Source: Acanthaster planci (taxonomy: Eukaryota; Echinodermata; Asteroidea; Valvatida; Acanthasteridae). From it: a stretch of 64,000 nt of DNA. Position numbers and translations under genes: made by a program. This document shows, one piece after another, positions 13,270 through 24,029 of the stretch. The stretch's first letter is position 1; each line of letters begins with the position of its first letter. The DNA is taken from contig NW_019091647.1 in the NCBI RefSeq assembly GCF_001949145.1, forward strand, positions 164,751 to 228,750. The letters run 5' to 3'. The notes beneath the pieces are model-generated. The model saw nothing but the letters and a program-made list of their open reading frames with translations, did no database searches and had not been told where the DNA came from.

Positions 13270-14477
13270 CGCCGGCTTTGATCACTTCCATTTGGATGCC
13301 ATCTGCACCTGTTGATTTGCCATTTGCAGAGGGGGAAATAGCGGTCACAACTTCATCACGACTCGGTGGGTCATCTAAGTCATGCTGAACTGGTTGTTGT
13401 GGAATGGAGTCAATAAGATCAAACTTGACTAGCTGGGTAGTATTCAGGAGACTATGAAAATGCTCTTTCCATCGATGGAGGACCGATAGTCGATCACAGT
13501 GGAGTGTTGAGTTGTCGGTGCTTAGCAGGGGTGCTGCAGCAGAGCTGGTTGGGCCGAAGACTCCATTGAGGGATTGGAAAAGGTCAACTTGGTCGCCAGT
13601 CTCATCGCAGGCCTGAATATCCTCAGCAATTTGAGTCCACCAGTTATCATGCATGTGAGGCAGTTCTCCTTGGACAACTGCACTGGCTCTGTTGTAATGC
13701 TGTCGGTCGGCATCTCGATGTTTGCATCGTTCTTGTTGAACCAATCTCTATTATTCGTTTTGTGAGGACCAATGATTCTTTGAGATGGCTCACGAATGGC
13801 ATTGGCGAGTTGAGCCCAGTAGGAGTCTACAGACTCATGATAAGGGGTAAGTTTTGTGAGTTAGTCACTGATGGCAGAGTTGAGCTCAGTGAAGACTTCT
13901 GGGGAGTGGAGCTTGCCAACCGCTAGGCCTGGCTTAGGTCTAGGGGCAATTCTAGGTTGGTGAGTGCAGAGCTGCAGCTTAGTTTTCGAACGTATCAGCA
14001 TGTGGTCTGTCAGAAAATCAGCACCGCGCATTGCGCGGGTAATTCAGACATCAAAGAGATGTTCTCTTCTGGTAATGACAAAATCCAGCAGATGCCACTT
14101 CTTAGATCTAGGATGTTGCCAAGAGTTGTAGTGATGATTTGATGAATTGAAAAAGGCATTGGCAATAGCCAGTTGAAATTCGGTGCAAAGGGCGAGGAGC
14201 CGATCGCCATTTGAGTTACTTTTACCTTGGCCAAAGTGCCCAATAACTGGAGACCAGATCGCATGGTTTGACCCCACCCGGACGTTGAAGTCTCCAAGAA
14301 GAATAATTTTATCCTTGTCACATGCTGAAGGAAGCAGGCTAGACAAGGCTTCATAAAGCTCATCCTTAGCCTCCTCTGGGTAGGCAAAGTAGGAGCATAG
14401 GCTGCAATAACAAAAAGATGATTTCCAAGTTGTAATTGGATGCGCAGAGATACCAGCCGGTCTGATTGTAGCTTTGG
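13214..14477 (-). pseudogene. LINE endonuclease C-terminal part and linker
   Basis: Minus strand. ILLGDFNVRVG (about 14275-14304) is the catalytic-core GDFN motif of APE endonucleases, followed by a LLDFVITRREHLF stretch near 14050-14080. After stops, the frame at 13214-13744 carries the linker to the reverse transcriptase, with NGKSTGADGIQMEVIKAGG (about 13270-13330) just before the RT domain. At least two in-frame stops interrupt this segment. Confidence 0.83.
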
Positions 14478-14630
14478 TAAGGCGGCTTTGCAGAAAGGTT
14501 GAACTGCGGTTTGACCGAAGTCACCGCGGTTTGTCCAATCCCTAGTTACAAGCCGACAACCGCGGTGTCCCGCCCACTTTACATATCAGTGCAACTGACT
14601 ATAAAGCCCCTATTGTTATTTAAATACATG

Positions 14631-15428
14631 CAGACCGCGGTGATCGCGGTCGGCTCCACAGAGGAATTAGCAACTGACTGCGGCCACCGCAGTGACATTC
14701 CAAAGCTGTCTAGGTACTTTTCAGGAAGTCGGCATACCGACTCCAATATTTCTCGGACATTTTTTAAGGGGGAAAAAATGAGCACATTGTATGTCACTGT
14801 TTTTCTCCCAGGAACATACTTTTACTCCGGCCGTGTTGTTTGTGTTGTTGGTTTGCAGTTCTGGGAAATGGTCTCCGTAACGTATACGTAAAGCACTATT
14901 TTTGGTTGAGACCTGTGAGTGATGAAAAATGCAAAATGCCAACGAAGTTTTGATAACGTTAATAACAATCTCATGTAATAAACTGAAGTTTTAAATTTCA
15001 GAGCTTTTTGTACAAAAAAAGTGCATTTGGCAGTTTATGATTAGGGTAAATATCTGAATGTGCCGTGTTGATGATTGGAGTCGCATTTCTATTTCTTTTT
15101 GTGACTAAATTTGAGGCACGACTTGACTTGAAAAAATATTACTTGCGACAAAACTTAAAAGTGAAATGACTCCCGACTTGACTTAAATTTGACATGTTGA
15201 CTTCAACACTTTTGTACATGTATTGAACACAACCGTTATGTACGTTCAACGAAAAGGTCAAGGGCTGGATTACGTACATGTACGTATCGAGCCAGACGTC
15301 CTGCTATATTTACATGTACATGACGCAGAAAGTATTCACGCTTTTTTTTATCTGCAAAAATTGATGAACACATTGCAACACTGATGAACTTTGTTGTGTT
15401 TTTCTTAATGTCAACTTTACTTAGAATT
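14631..15428. repeat. Internal duplication in the inserted element, copy 1
   Basis: Starts near cagaccgcggtgatcgcgg and ends near cttactttagaatt-like sequence at 15428. It is closely similar to 15691-16270 over the blocks ggctccacagaggaattagc, cattgtatgtcactgttt and aaaattgatgaacacattgc. Copy 1 has about 200 extra bases (about 15030-15240), including GACTTGACTT-rich sequence. Confidence 0.8.
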
Positions 15429-15844
15429 TGCGTTTTTGTGAAATAAAAACCGGCATCAATGGTAACATGTTGCCAAACATTTTTATCCCTACTGAAATCA
15501 TCATTCAAAATATAGTCCCGTTCACATAATTTCATCAGAGATTTGTGAAAGGTGATAGATCTGCAAGCGCTGTAGACTATACTAGTGGTCTTGCTAGTGT
15601 GTTCAGGCCTCAGTCGTGAGGTAAAGTTGCGCTTCGCTGGATCGCTGCAAATAGGAGCACATGAAAGAAAAGTCCCCAGTGTGAAATACGTTCGGACTGC
15701 GGTGATCGCTGTCGGCTCCACAGAGGAATTAGCAACTGACTGCGGCCACCGCGGTGACATTCCAAAGCTGTCTAGGTACTTTTCAGGAAGCCAGCATACC
15801 GACAATATTTCTTGGGCATTCCTTTGAGGAAAAAATGAGCACAT
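15236..15844 (-). CDS. Uncharacterised 202-codon open frame
   Basis: The longest open frame inside the inserted element, spanning the end of duplication copy 1, the 260-bp spacer and the start of copy 2. It begins MCSFFPQRNAQEIL and contains a Cys/His-containing stretch without a motif I recognise. A related segment (MCSSIFADKK-REYFL) recurs in the frame at 15865-16215, which is expected from the duplication. It could be chance or a cargo remnant; it does not resemble a Harbinger transposase or Myb-like protein that I know. Confidence 0.25.
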   Translation of the reverse strand: MCSFFPQRNAQEILSVCWLPEKYLDSFGMSPRWPQSVANSSVEPTAITAVRTYFTLGTFLSCAPICSDPAKRNFTSRLRPEHTSKTTSIVYSACRSITFHKSLMKLCERDYILNDDFSRDKNVWQHVTIDAGFYFTKTQILSKVDIKKNTTKFISVAMCSSIFADKKKREYFLRHVHVNIAGRLARYVHVRNPALDLFVERT

Positions 15845-16270
15845 TGTATGTCACTGTTTTGCTCCTAAGAACATACTTTTACCCCAGCTTTGTTGTTTGT
15901 GTTTTGTGATGTTGGTTTGCAGTTCTGGGAAATGGTCCCCGTAACGTACATGTACATGTATACGTAAAGTAGTATTTTTGGTTGAGACCCGTAAGTGATA
16001 AAAAAAATACAAAATGCCAATGAAATTTTGATAACGTTAACAATCTCGTGTTGTGAATAAACTGAAGCTTTAAATTTCAAGTTTCCTGCAGAAAAAATGC
16101 ATTTGATTGGATTATCAGCATGCACATGTACGTATCGAACCAGACGTCCTGCTAGAATCACACGATGCAGAAAGTATTCGCGCTCTTTTTTATCTGCAAA
16201 AATTGATGAACACATTGCAACACTGATGAATTTCGCTGTGTTTCTCTTAATGTTAACTTTACTTAGAATT
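15691..16270. repeat. Internal duplication in the inserted element, copy 2
   Basis: Begins ttcggactgcggtgatcgct and ends acttagaatt. It is a direct repeat of 14631-15428 with scattered substitutions and a deletion. The two copies are separated by about 260 bp of unique sequence. Confidence 0.8.
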
Positions 16271-17330
16271 GGCTTGTTTGCAGTTTAGTTGCTCCCGATA
16301 AAGAAAACACAGGGGCCGGAATACGCACGCATGAAGAATTTTGCGAGAAGTACAACGATGTGATTTTATAGCGCGAAGAACTGAGTAATGAGCGTATTGT
16401 TGAACCTAAATTCTCACTATATTCCATAGACTTAAATTCCAGTCTGTGATGAACAGATCGTTTTGTTTGTTTTTGTTTTTTTGAGTGTGGTGCGAGTATT
16501 GTAAGTGCACAACGCATCTAAGAGCTGGCAAAATATGACCGATAAATGACTGAATATCATGTCTATTGGATCACAGTTGTTTATTTGTGAGCGCGTGACA
16601 CGGTGATACTACGTGTATAATGCATATATGCTGGTTGCAGGGTCTCGCCTTTTTGGATGGCGTTTCACGATGTCCATCGCCGGGGCGGAAATCTGTAAAG
16701 TAAGAAGTGCACGTTCTTAATACCAGTGATTTATTACACCACTGTGATTTCAACTTTCCGGAAGAAAATTTCATCCCCGCTTTTAATGAATTTGTAAAAG
16801 TGGGCAGCTCTCATTTGGGCTTTTTATTGGCGCCGGCCATTGGAGCGCACATGACATAGGCCTACCGCAAAGGCAATGGATTTGACACAAGCCAGTAGTA
16901 AAAGGCAATCATTTTACACTCGTACCACCAAGGTGGCAGAAACATTAAGCACATATGTAATACAAATTTTAAGCTAGCATTTGCTGTTCTATATTTCGGA
17001 GCAATTACCCGATCAAAATCACATTTGAAAACGTTGTGTTTCATTCATACTATGTGTGATCGTTGATTCCCGATCGCCGACGTTCTGAAAAAACTTTGGG
17101 CTTCATAAAAATGCGCCATGATCACCGCGTTTTGGACAGCTGATAATGCATTATTCATGGTGTGCTTTAGCATTACAATGCCGCATTTTCCACTCGTACC
17201 TCATTAACTTGCCTTCGCGTGAGTGATTTTGATGCAGCCAAACCGCAGCTTGTATGATCCTTAGCAACCCGGCCAAACCGCGGCGACTGCAACGGTCCAA
17301 CCGCGGCAACCTTTTTGCAAAGCCACCTAA

Positions 17331-17560
17331 CTCGGATAGCCTTCCAGCTAGAGAGATCTCAATAGCAAGGTCTACCCCTGCTTGACCCTGACGTTCAGCA
17401 CCAGACCAGAAGAAGATGTAGTTCTGCTCCCTTCTTTCACCAGTACCAGCTAGGCGGACTTCAGACAGTGCGGTGGAGCTCTTTAGCATCTGCCTGGATG
17501 CGAGCAATCAAGTAATGAATGGATATTCCAAGTAGCGACTACTAGCTTCCTTAATAGACT
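17331..17560 (-). pseudogene. LINE endonuclease domain, N-terminal part
   Basis: The minus strand carries VVATWNIHSLL (about 17510-17545), the usual start of an APE endonuclease. A stop at 17483-17485 and a change of frame follow, then LSEVRLAGTGERRE and IFFWSGAE (about 17400-17470). The domain ends abruptly at the TAA duplication at 17328-17330, where the inserted element begins. Confidence 0.8.
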
Positions 17561-18905
17561 GCCTCTGTGACTTCGCAGCGAGGTGCCGTTGGACACTACC
17601 CTCCGTAATTGGTTTAAAGCAGTGGCATCATCATCAAGCATGCAACTTGGTCGAGAGGCAGTCTCTTCTCCAGCTGCGCGGTAGACAGCATGCCCAGAGG
17701 AATTACAAGCTACCCCTAAGTTAACTCTCAAAAAACCTGTCACGGATGAGGAAGGCTTGTGCAGGGTTTAAGGTGCCAGCATGCTTTGCCTAGGAGCATT
17801 GACACCCTCCTGTGGCCAGCTAGAAAATCAAGTGGAAAGCAACTGTGACTAAGGTGAACTGTTGGCAGAAGACTAGCTGGGATTCAGCTGGAGACCGCCC
17901 TGTCATGGTTTGAAATCAGAGTTGTCCTTCTCTTAGGTGGACAGCCGACCTAGGCTAGCGAGTTCTGCCTACCCGGGATTGGAAGCAGAGTTGTTCTTCC
18001 CCTAGGGGGACTGTCAACCAAGACTAACAAGCTCCACCTGCCCAGGCTTCTATGTGATCCATAGTTGGGGCCCAAACAGGTGCTACCGCTCCGGGCCAGG
18101 GCGGACCTGGGAGCAATGGCAATTAAGGGGTGGCTCCACATTCCCAAAACTCCAGAACTCCCACACCAAAGCCTTTCCACCGGATGCAGTTTAATGTCAT
18201 ACCCAAGACAACAGTGTACACCTTTTAAACTTAGTAGCAATTACAGGTAAATAAAATAATTAAAAATGTACTCTCTCAAGTGTTTTGCTCTCTCTTACTG
18301 TAATAGCCAAAAAATCCAAAACAAACAAAATCATGAGTAACTGTGAGATATATGTACTTCATTCTATTTATTGAGTTTTCAGGATTAAATTAGGAAACCT
18401 GAATGCAAATTCCAAGGGGACAGTTGGATTTTCGAAATGAAAATGACAACATTTTTACATTCCAGTTTAAGTGTTTTCCAAGCAAAAAGTTTATTTCATA
18501 TACTAGTTTTGTAAATTTTTCAGCTTAAGATATTCCCAATTGAATCAAGATCTTTCAGGTATAAACTTTGCGAAAATTACTGAGACAACGTCGGGTGCAG
18601 AAATTTTAAGAAGCACAGTGTGATGAAAGCACTGCAGAAATGTGAGCTCACCACAGCATACAGCCCTTAGGACTTTACCCGCATGCACTGTGATGCTGGC
18701 CACCAGTAGCCGGCTGTATGAGTGAATGCCATGTGAATGCCATGTAAAGTAAGCACAGCTGTGTCTGCCATAGAACACAGCAGCAATACAGGTATCAAAG
18801 ACAAAAACTGGTAACACAGTTGTGGCTTCCAAACTATATGATTGAAAGGAAAAACCTGTTTTCCTAAGTGTTTGAAACCAGTCGTTTATTGGGCCTTTCT
18901 TGCAG

Positions 18906-18978
18906 CAACTTGAAGAGCGACTTGAAAACAACAAAGATTGATGAGATGAGAGTTGGCATGGAAGCATTTTATCAAGAG
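18906..18978 (+). CDS. IQCE: IQCE exon, KIDEMRVGMEAFYQE block
   Basis: 73 bp. Its first base completes the split Ser codon from the previous exon, and it ends in phase 0 before gtaagt; acceptor cttgcag. It encodes NLKSDLKTTKIDEMRVGME then AFYQE, one of the clearest IQCE-like blocks in the window. Confidence 0.9.
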
Positions 18979-19329
18979 GTAAGTCATTGTAAAAAAACCC
19001 TGTTTATCATTCAGAATAACTTGATATCAGTTCCTGCTGGAGGACTTGTCAACATCCAGGGATTCCATACCTTTACATTCAGGGGATGGTTTAAAGCATG
19101 TCACAGTGAATTGTGTGTGCAGAAACATATGATGACTTTCTGCTATCCCCACACTTGCATGATTCCCATTGAGTTCATGCCAACACACAGGCTGAAACTA
19201 GTCCCTGGAGGTTGAGTTCAAGGCACCTTCAAGTTGCTTTGGGCCACGAACAGGCATTATAGCAAATTTAATATCCCTCAAAGTATTGTTCGAGTTTCTG
19301 AAAAAGATGTGCCACAAAAAGAAATGTCA

Positions 19330-19974
19330 TACAAATCTTGAAAAAATTGCCACGAAAGCTGAGCATTTTTTTAGTTCAACTTTGTGGGTATCACAGAACG
19401 GATAGAATAACGGTATACAAAAAGACCAGAAAGCAGTTCCAAAGGATGCTGAATGAGGGCAAGAATGAAACAACACCATTGTATAGACCAAAGAAATGGA
19501 ACAGAAAGGAAGAAAACAACAGAAGAAACACGGTTTAAAAAGGATGGTAGCGAGAAAATGATGTTTGTCAACTTTGACCCTCACGAAGCATTGACAAAGA
19601 AAAATCAATAGGGTGTTCACGGAGACCGGCCTAAAAGTAAAAGGGATCGAGAAACATGGGGCCACTATGAGAGAACTTCTGTTAAAAATGGACCCCTTCA
19701 AGTCACAACAATGTGAAGACGGGTGCATGATACGCAAGTAGAAAAGACCAGGTGCACGCAAATGGAGGGAGGTCGTATACAAAGTGGAATTCAGAGAATG
19801 CAACGGGAAAAAAAGGAATGAATATTGGAGAGACATCTCAGAGTTTTCAAGAAAGAATAGATGAATACATGAAATCCAAAAGACAAAAAGAAGGAATGCT
19901 GGTGGAGCATATGAGGGCAGAACACGTGGTAGAAAGGACATCGGCATCGTCATGAGACAGTACCTAGGAGACCC
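19330..19974 (+). pseudogene. Retroelement C-terminal region with GIY-YIG-like endonuclease
   Basis: Plus-strand frames in pieces: an FTETGLKVKGIEKHGAT-like block, MRELLLKMDPFKSQQCEDGC with cysteines, and NIGETSQSFQERIDEYMKSK (19821-19880), which resembles the YIGETxRSxxxRxxEH core of GIY-YIG domains attached to some metazoan retroelements. Several stops and shifts separate the pieces. It runs into the assembly gap, so the downstream end is unknown. An upstream reverse transcriptase is not visible. A Penelope-like or related origin is inferred. Confidence 0.65.
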
Positions 19975-20490
19975 NNNNNNNNNNNNNNNNNNNNNNNNNN
20001 NNNNNNNNNNNNNNNNNNNNNNNNNNNNNNNNNNNNNNNNNNNNNNNNNNNNNNNNNNNNNNNNNNNNNNNNNNNNNNNNNNNNNNNNNNNNNNNNNNNN
20101 NNNNNNNNNNNNNNNNNNNNNNNNNNNNNNNNNNNNNNNNNNNNNNNNNNNNNNNNNNNNNNNNNNNNNNNNNNNNNNNNNNNNNNNNNNNNNNNNNNNN
20201 NNNNNNNNNNNNNNNNNNNNNNNNNNNNNNNNNNNNNNNNNNNNNNNNNNNNNNNNNNNNNNNNNNNNNNNNNNNNNNNNNNNNNNNNNNNNNNNNNNNN
20301 NNNNNNNNNNNNNNNNNNNNNNNNNNNNNNNNNNNNNNNNNNNNNNNNNNNNNNNNNNNNNNNNNNNNNNNNNNNNNNNNNNNNNNNNNNNNNNNNNNNN
20401 NNNNNNNNNNNNNNNNNNNNNNNNNNNNNNNNNNNNNNNNNNNNNNNNNNNNNNNNNNNNNNNNNNNNNNNNNNNNNNNNNNNNNNNNNN
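19975..20490. other. Assembly gap (N run)
   Basis: 516 unknown bases. Open frames spanning it are artefacts of undetermined codons. Confidence 0.99.
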
Positions 20491-20637
20491 ATGAAGAGAC
20501 AGGTTGCGGAAGCTGTCCTTGTAAGAGAACTCAAACAGACTGTAATTCATTGACAAAAGATGACCATATAGCCAATAAATAATACTGTCAGCTAATGGTG
20601 AAATTACTTACAACATGCCAAAAAAGACAAAAAGAAT

Positions 20638-20965
20638 AAGCCTTTTGTGAGTTAAATTTGAATAAAATTTGGTTCACTAAGTTCTATAAATTCACTTGAA
20701 CATCATTTGAATTCTCCACACTAAAGGCACCATTGCTATATCTTGTGATTGGGGACAAGTTTTTGCATAGTGACCCTCATTTCTCTGGATTGGACTGGTT
20801 CCTTTGTGCCCTTTCTTATGTATTGAAAACAGTGTATTTTACAAGGCATCTCTTATGTAACAAATCACAGGGTATAGCAACCACATTTTTAGTCTGAGGA
20901 AATCAAATTGTTGTTTATTTGCAATCAGATAACTTAAGTGTATTCAAACAGAACTTGCAAAAGGT
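20638..20965. repeat. Long-inverted-repeat MITE family B, copy 1
   Basis: The left arm begins aagccttttgtgagttaaat and contains cattgctatatcttgtgatt. The right arm contains the reverse complement of these blocks (cacagggtatagcaacca, then cttgcaaaagg). It is homologous to the copy at 29877-30827 and, unlike that one, is uninterrupted at ttctataaattcacttgaac. Confidence 0.7.
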
Positions 20966-21193
20966 GTATTCCATCATTTGAAGAGAGGGCTTGAATCTGA
21001 AGCAAGGTTTGTTGTCTGTGGTCTGTGGCTGTTAACCATGGCATCTTAGCTGCAAATGAGAAGTAATTGCCTGGAAAATGTCTTCATTCAGCGATTGCCT
21101 AATTGTTGATGTTTTATTTTTTTTTTCAAAAGACATCCCAGTTCTTCTGTAACTTATAGATGTCAGTAACTTTTATGATTTTGTCGTATGCAG

Positions 21194-21243
21194 GTCCAGA
21201 GGTTAAGATATCTGCAGTCACAAGGACTCAGAGAAAATGGCAG
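21194..21243 (+). CDS. IQCE: IQCE exon, short coiled-coil block
   Basis: 50 bp after acceptor gtatgcag; it encodes VQRLRYLQSQGLRENG plus two bases (AG) before gtaatt. Phase and content fit directly after AFYQE, matching the VxRLQxLL block that follows in vertebrate IQCE. Confidence 0.82.
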
Positions 21244-24029
21244 GTAATTGAAATAGCTTCATGTTTTATTTCTTATTATATTGAAATTAAAGATGTACCA
21301 TGTAGGACAGTTGTTTCATGTTCTTCACAGCAGGTAATAAGACTGACTTCTCAATCAGTTGGTAAAATTACCACAAATCTTTTACTTAGGCTAGAAGAAA
21401 AATGTCATAGACATGGCTGCTGTCAAAAATCTTATCAGCAATTTCTGAAGAGCTCATTATTAATGGTATGCAATTACCCTTTGATGAAATATTGTTATGA
21501 TATGGATAATAAACACAGCGTGTGTCATATGGCTCATTAGTTATTGAAGAGCTTCCAACCTTTTCAAGCTCATTTCTGTATTAAAAAAGTAGAAAATAAG
21601 TATATTGCTCACAAAATGCATATTTCTGGTTTGGCTGATTCCTTTTTTCAGATTTTTTTTCTGTCCTGTTTCTTGGATGTTCATATTTGAGGCTTTATCA
21701 TTGAATCTGTCCAGCTTTAACACCACTACTGCATGGTTTGCACAGAATAAAGTGCAAGCTTTACAAGCAATGTCCATTGCATCTTGTCTTTCTAGCTACT
21801 GCCAACACCAGTTAATTATTCCTCATGCACATGTTGATTATTTTCTAGTTTGCAACAACAATTTCCAACATGAAGGTCCTCTTATTGACAAGAATATTAT
21901 ATCAAATCAGTGCTCTGAAATATGTGATTGCCGAGCTTTCGGTAACTGAGTACCTTCTGTAGGTACCTGCTTGATTTGATATTGTATTGTCGTCAATATT
22001 CTGATCACGGTGCTACGCAGCCCTTGCATATTTCTCTGAAGGTCCTGTTATATGTTTTCAATGCATGTTTTTCACAGTATTATCCATGTATGTGCATCTT
22101 CACTATGACGGCAGAGCAAGCAATCCTACACTCACATGCCAGTACATGCAGCACTTAAGCTACTGTTCATTTGGATGCAGAGCATCACATGGAGAAAATT
22201 CTTTTCATCAAACTTTAGAAAAATGCTTGTTATGGACACATTGTGCATTATTGATTTCCTTCTTGGCTCATGAGCTGCAGTCAAATGGTATGTAACATTT
22301 CATTCACTGAGATATGAAATGTAAGCCTATTCATTTTCCCCATAAGTACTTGACACTTGGTCTTATTTTTCAGATTATGTCTGCAAAGGGATGCAATGCC
22401 TTGTGTACCTGAATTGAACAAGAATAGCACCATATAAAACAAAATTCATTTCTATGAAGAGAAAGACATACCTCCGTAATTTCATAAATTCTCTGGCTGA
22501 ACTGTGGAATATCTGTACCAATTGGCAGTTCTGCTATGATAACAGAATGGTTGCCAAATGTTTGTCCAGAGGACTGTGTAGATTGTTTTGTGTCCTGGGT
22601 CTAGACAAAGAAACGCTGTGAGTGAAACAGAACTCTAGTGGTGTAGCTAGAGGGGCTAAGGGAGCACAAGCCCTCATACTCTTGCTGATACTCTAACATG
22701 CAATATGAACTGTGTTAACCATTTGCCTTGGCAGATAAGATAGGAGTATTTTTTCATTTTGATATGCAGAGAGAAAGGGCGAATTTGGTGACCACTTTCT
22801 TTAAACTTTGTTGAAGAGTATCACCAGACAGGAGAGTTTTTTTAAACACAAATTGCTGCATGTAAATGGCACTATGGATATTAATGCTATTCTTTCATCC
22901 ACAACATAGGGAATAAATATATGCTTTGCCGATCTTAAACCTGTGTTTAAGACCAGCTCAGGAGAATGCCTTGCAGCTGGGGCATTATCAGCATTCATTC
23001 TGCTGAACCAAGCACATGCATGTATTTAGTCCCATTCAGAAATACTGTTTTAGTCAGAGAGTTGATATGCAATAAATTTCCAAGGATTTGTTCAGGTGTT
23101 TTACTTTCATTTTCCCAAACTCCTCTATCCATTTTATCGTATCTTCATAGGGCAAGTAGTCCAGAAGAATCTCCTGTGGACTTGGTGCGTGTGCAGTGAG
23201 TTCAGCATAGGAATAGATTAGTAAATTGTCTTGTATCCAGGTGTCAGTGCATTTTTATGCAACGGGTATTATCAAATTGCAGTGGGCATTATCAAATGAT
23301 AGCCCTATCCCCCTAGGGTGTATGTAAAATTATACTGAAATCAGAGGATTTGGGACTATTCCTGACATGGTTATGTTGAGTGTTGTTGAATAGGGAAACT
23401 AAGTTATTTGTGAATGCACTTTTAACAACTCGATCTTGTATCCGTATTAAACCTATATCCTATAAATTATTCTTACTTTAGGAGACCTAATCATTATTGT
23501 ATAAGGTCTTATGTCTCTAATATCACCTCTATGGTGGCTTATTGAAACTGTTAATGTCGCGCCATGTAAGTTAGCTATACATTCAGTACATACAAGCTGT
23601 AAACCTTCCACCAATGACATTTCAGCTCAACATGAACATAGTGATCTGACCTCATGATTCAGATTTTAGCCTGACGCTATGTATAGAAAAAAATTCTTTC
23701 TTCCTCCATGCTTCCGGAAGAAAATATTTTTCTTTTCTAAATCTTCCTCATGTGAGAAAGAAATCAAAATACAAAGTTAGACACTGGACAAAAATTTGAG
23801 CAGATTTGGTGAGGTCAAACCATCTGCCTCGCACATACCATATGAGAACACCAAAGAACGGGAATTGATGGGTTAGAAATTGATCAAACTAAATTTATAC
23901 ATGCATAATGCATGCCTCAAAGTGCCGAAGCCCAGTACATAAATGTACTACTTGTCCATAAACGGACCTCTCAAAATAATCAAAACACTGGTCCGAAACA
24001 CCACAGGGATTCTGTGTGTCTATGAATGC

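Larger units (their letters stand above)
14481..17327. mobile_element. PIF/Harbinger-like element inserted in the LINE
   Basis: The left end GGCGGCTTTGCAGAAAGGTTG and the reverse complement of the right end GGTGGCTTTGCAAAAAGGTTG are near-identical terminal inverted repeats. Both are followed inward by CCGCGG/CGGTTTG-rich sequence. Each end is flanked by TAA (14478-14480 and 17328-17330), the three-base TWA target duplication of PIF/Harbinger elements. The LINE endonuclease frames sit on both outer sides, confirming an insertion. I see no transposase. The interior contains two copies of a 0.6-0.8-kb segment. It is probably non-autonomous. Confidence 0.78.
11600..18190 (-). mobile_element. Non-LTR retrotransposon (APE-type LINE), decayed and interrupted
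   Basis: Read leftwards on the minus strand: a GC-richer 5' untranslated part (about 17750-18190, with an imperfect repeat of a cagagttgt-ctt-tagg block), an endonuclease start with VVATWNIHSLL, endonuclease middle (LSEVRLAG, FFWSG), then after the insertion at 14481-17327 the endonuclease motif LLGDFNVRVG, a linker, reverse transcriptase, and a C-terminal part ending near 11600. The order is that of APE-RT LINEs. The clade (CR1/Jockey or RTE side) is not settled. Frameshifts and stops occur throughout, so the copy cannot be active. Confidence 0.88.
9741..18905. other. IQCE intron holding the split LINE
   Basis: 9.2 kb. Between 11.6 and 18.2 kb it carries the minus-strand LINE interrupted by a PIF/Harbinger-like element. 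Two diverged tandem copies of an about 80-bp unit lie at 11190-11350 (agagaacaataNNgtcatgta). The region 9741-11190 shows no gene. Confidence 0.7.
18979..21193. other. IQCE intron with retroelement fragment, gap and MITE
   Basis: Contains the GIY-YIG retroelement fragment (19330-19974), an assembly gap of 516 N (19975-20490) and a family B MITE (20638-20965). The phases of the flanking exons agree directly, so no exon is required inside the gap. Confidence 0.7.

Noticed and set aside
19327-20556. A 409-codon minus-strand frame and others across the N runs
   Set aside because: They consist mostly of undetermined residues from the assembly gaps; the flanking codons have no coding signal.
22000-23990. 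Tyrosine recombinase of the DIRS/Ngaro relic
   Set aside because: I looked on the minus strand beyond the RNase H and found no convincing frame or catalytic Arg-His-Arg-Tyr pattern.
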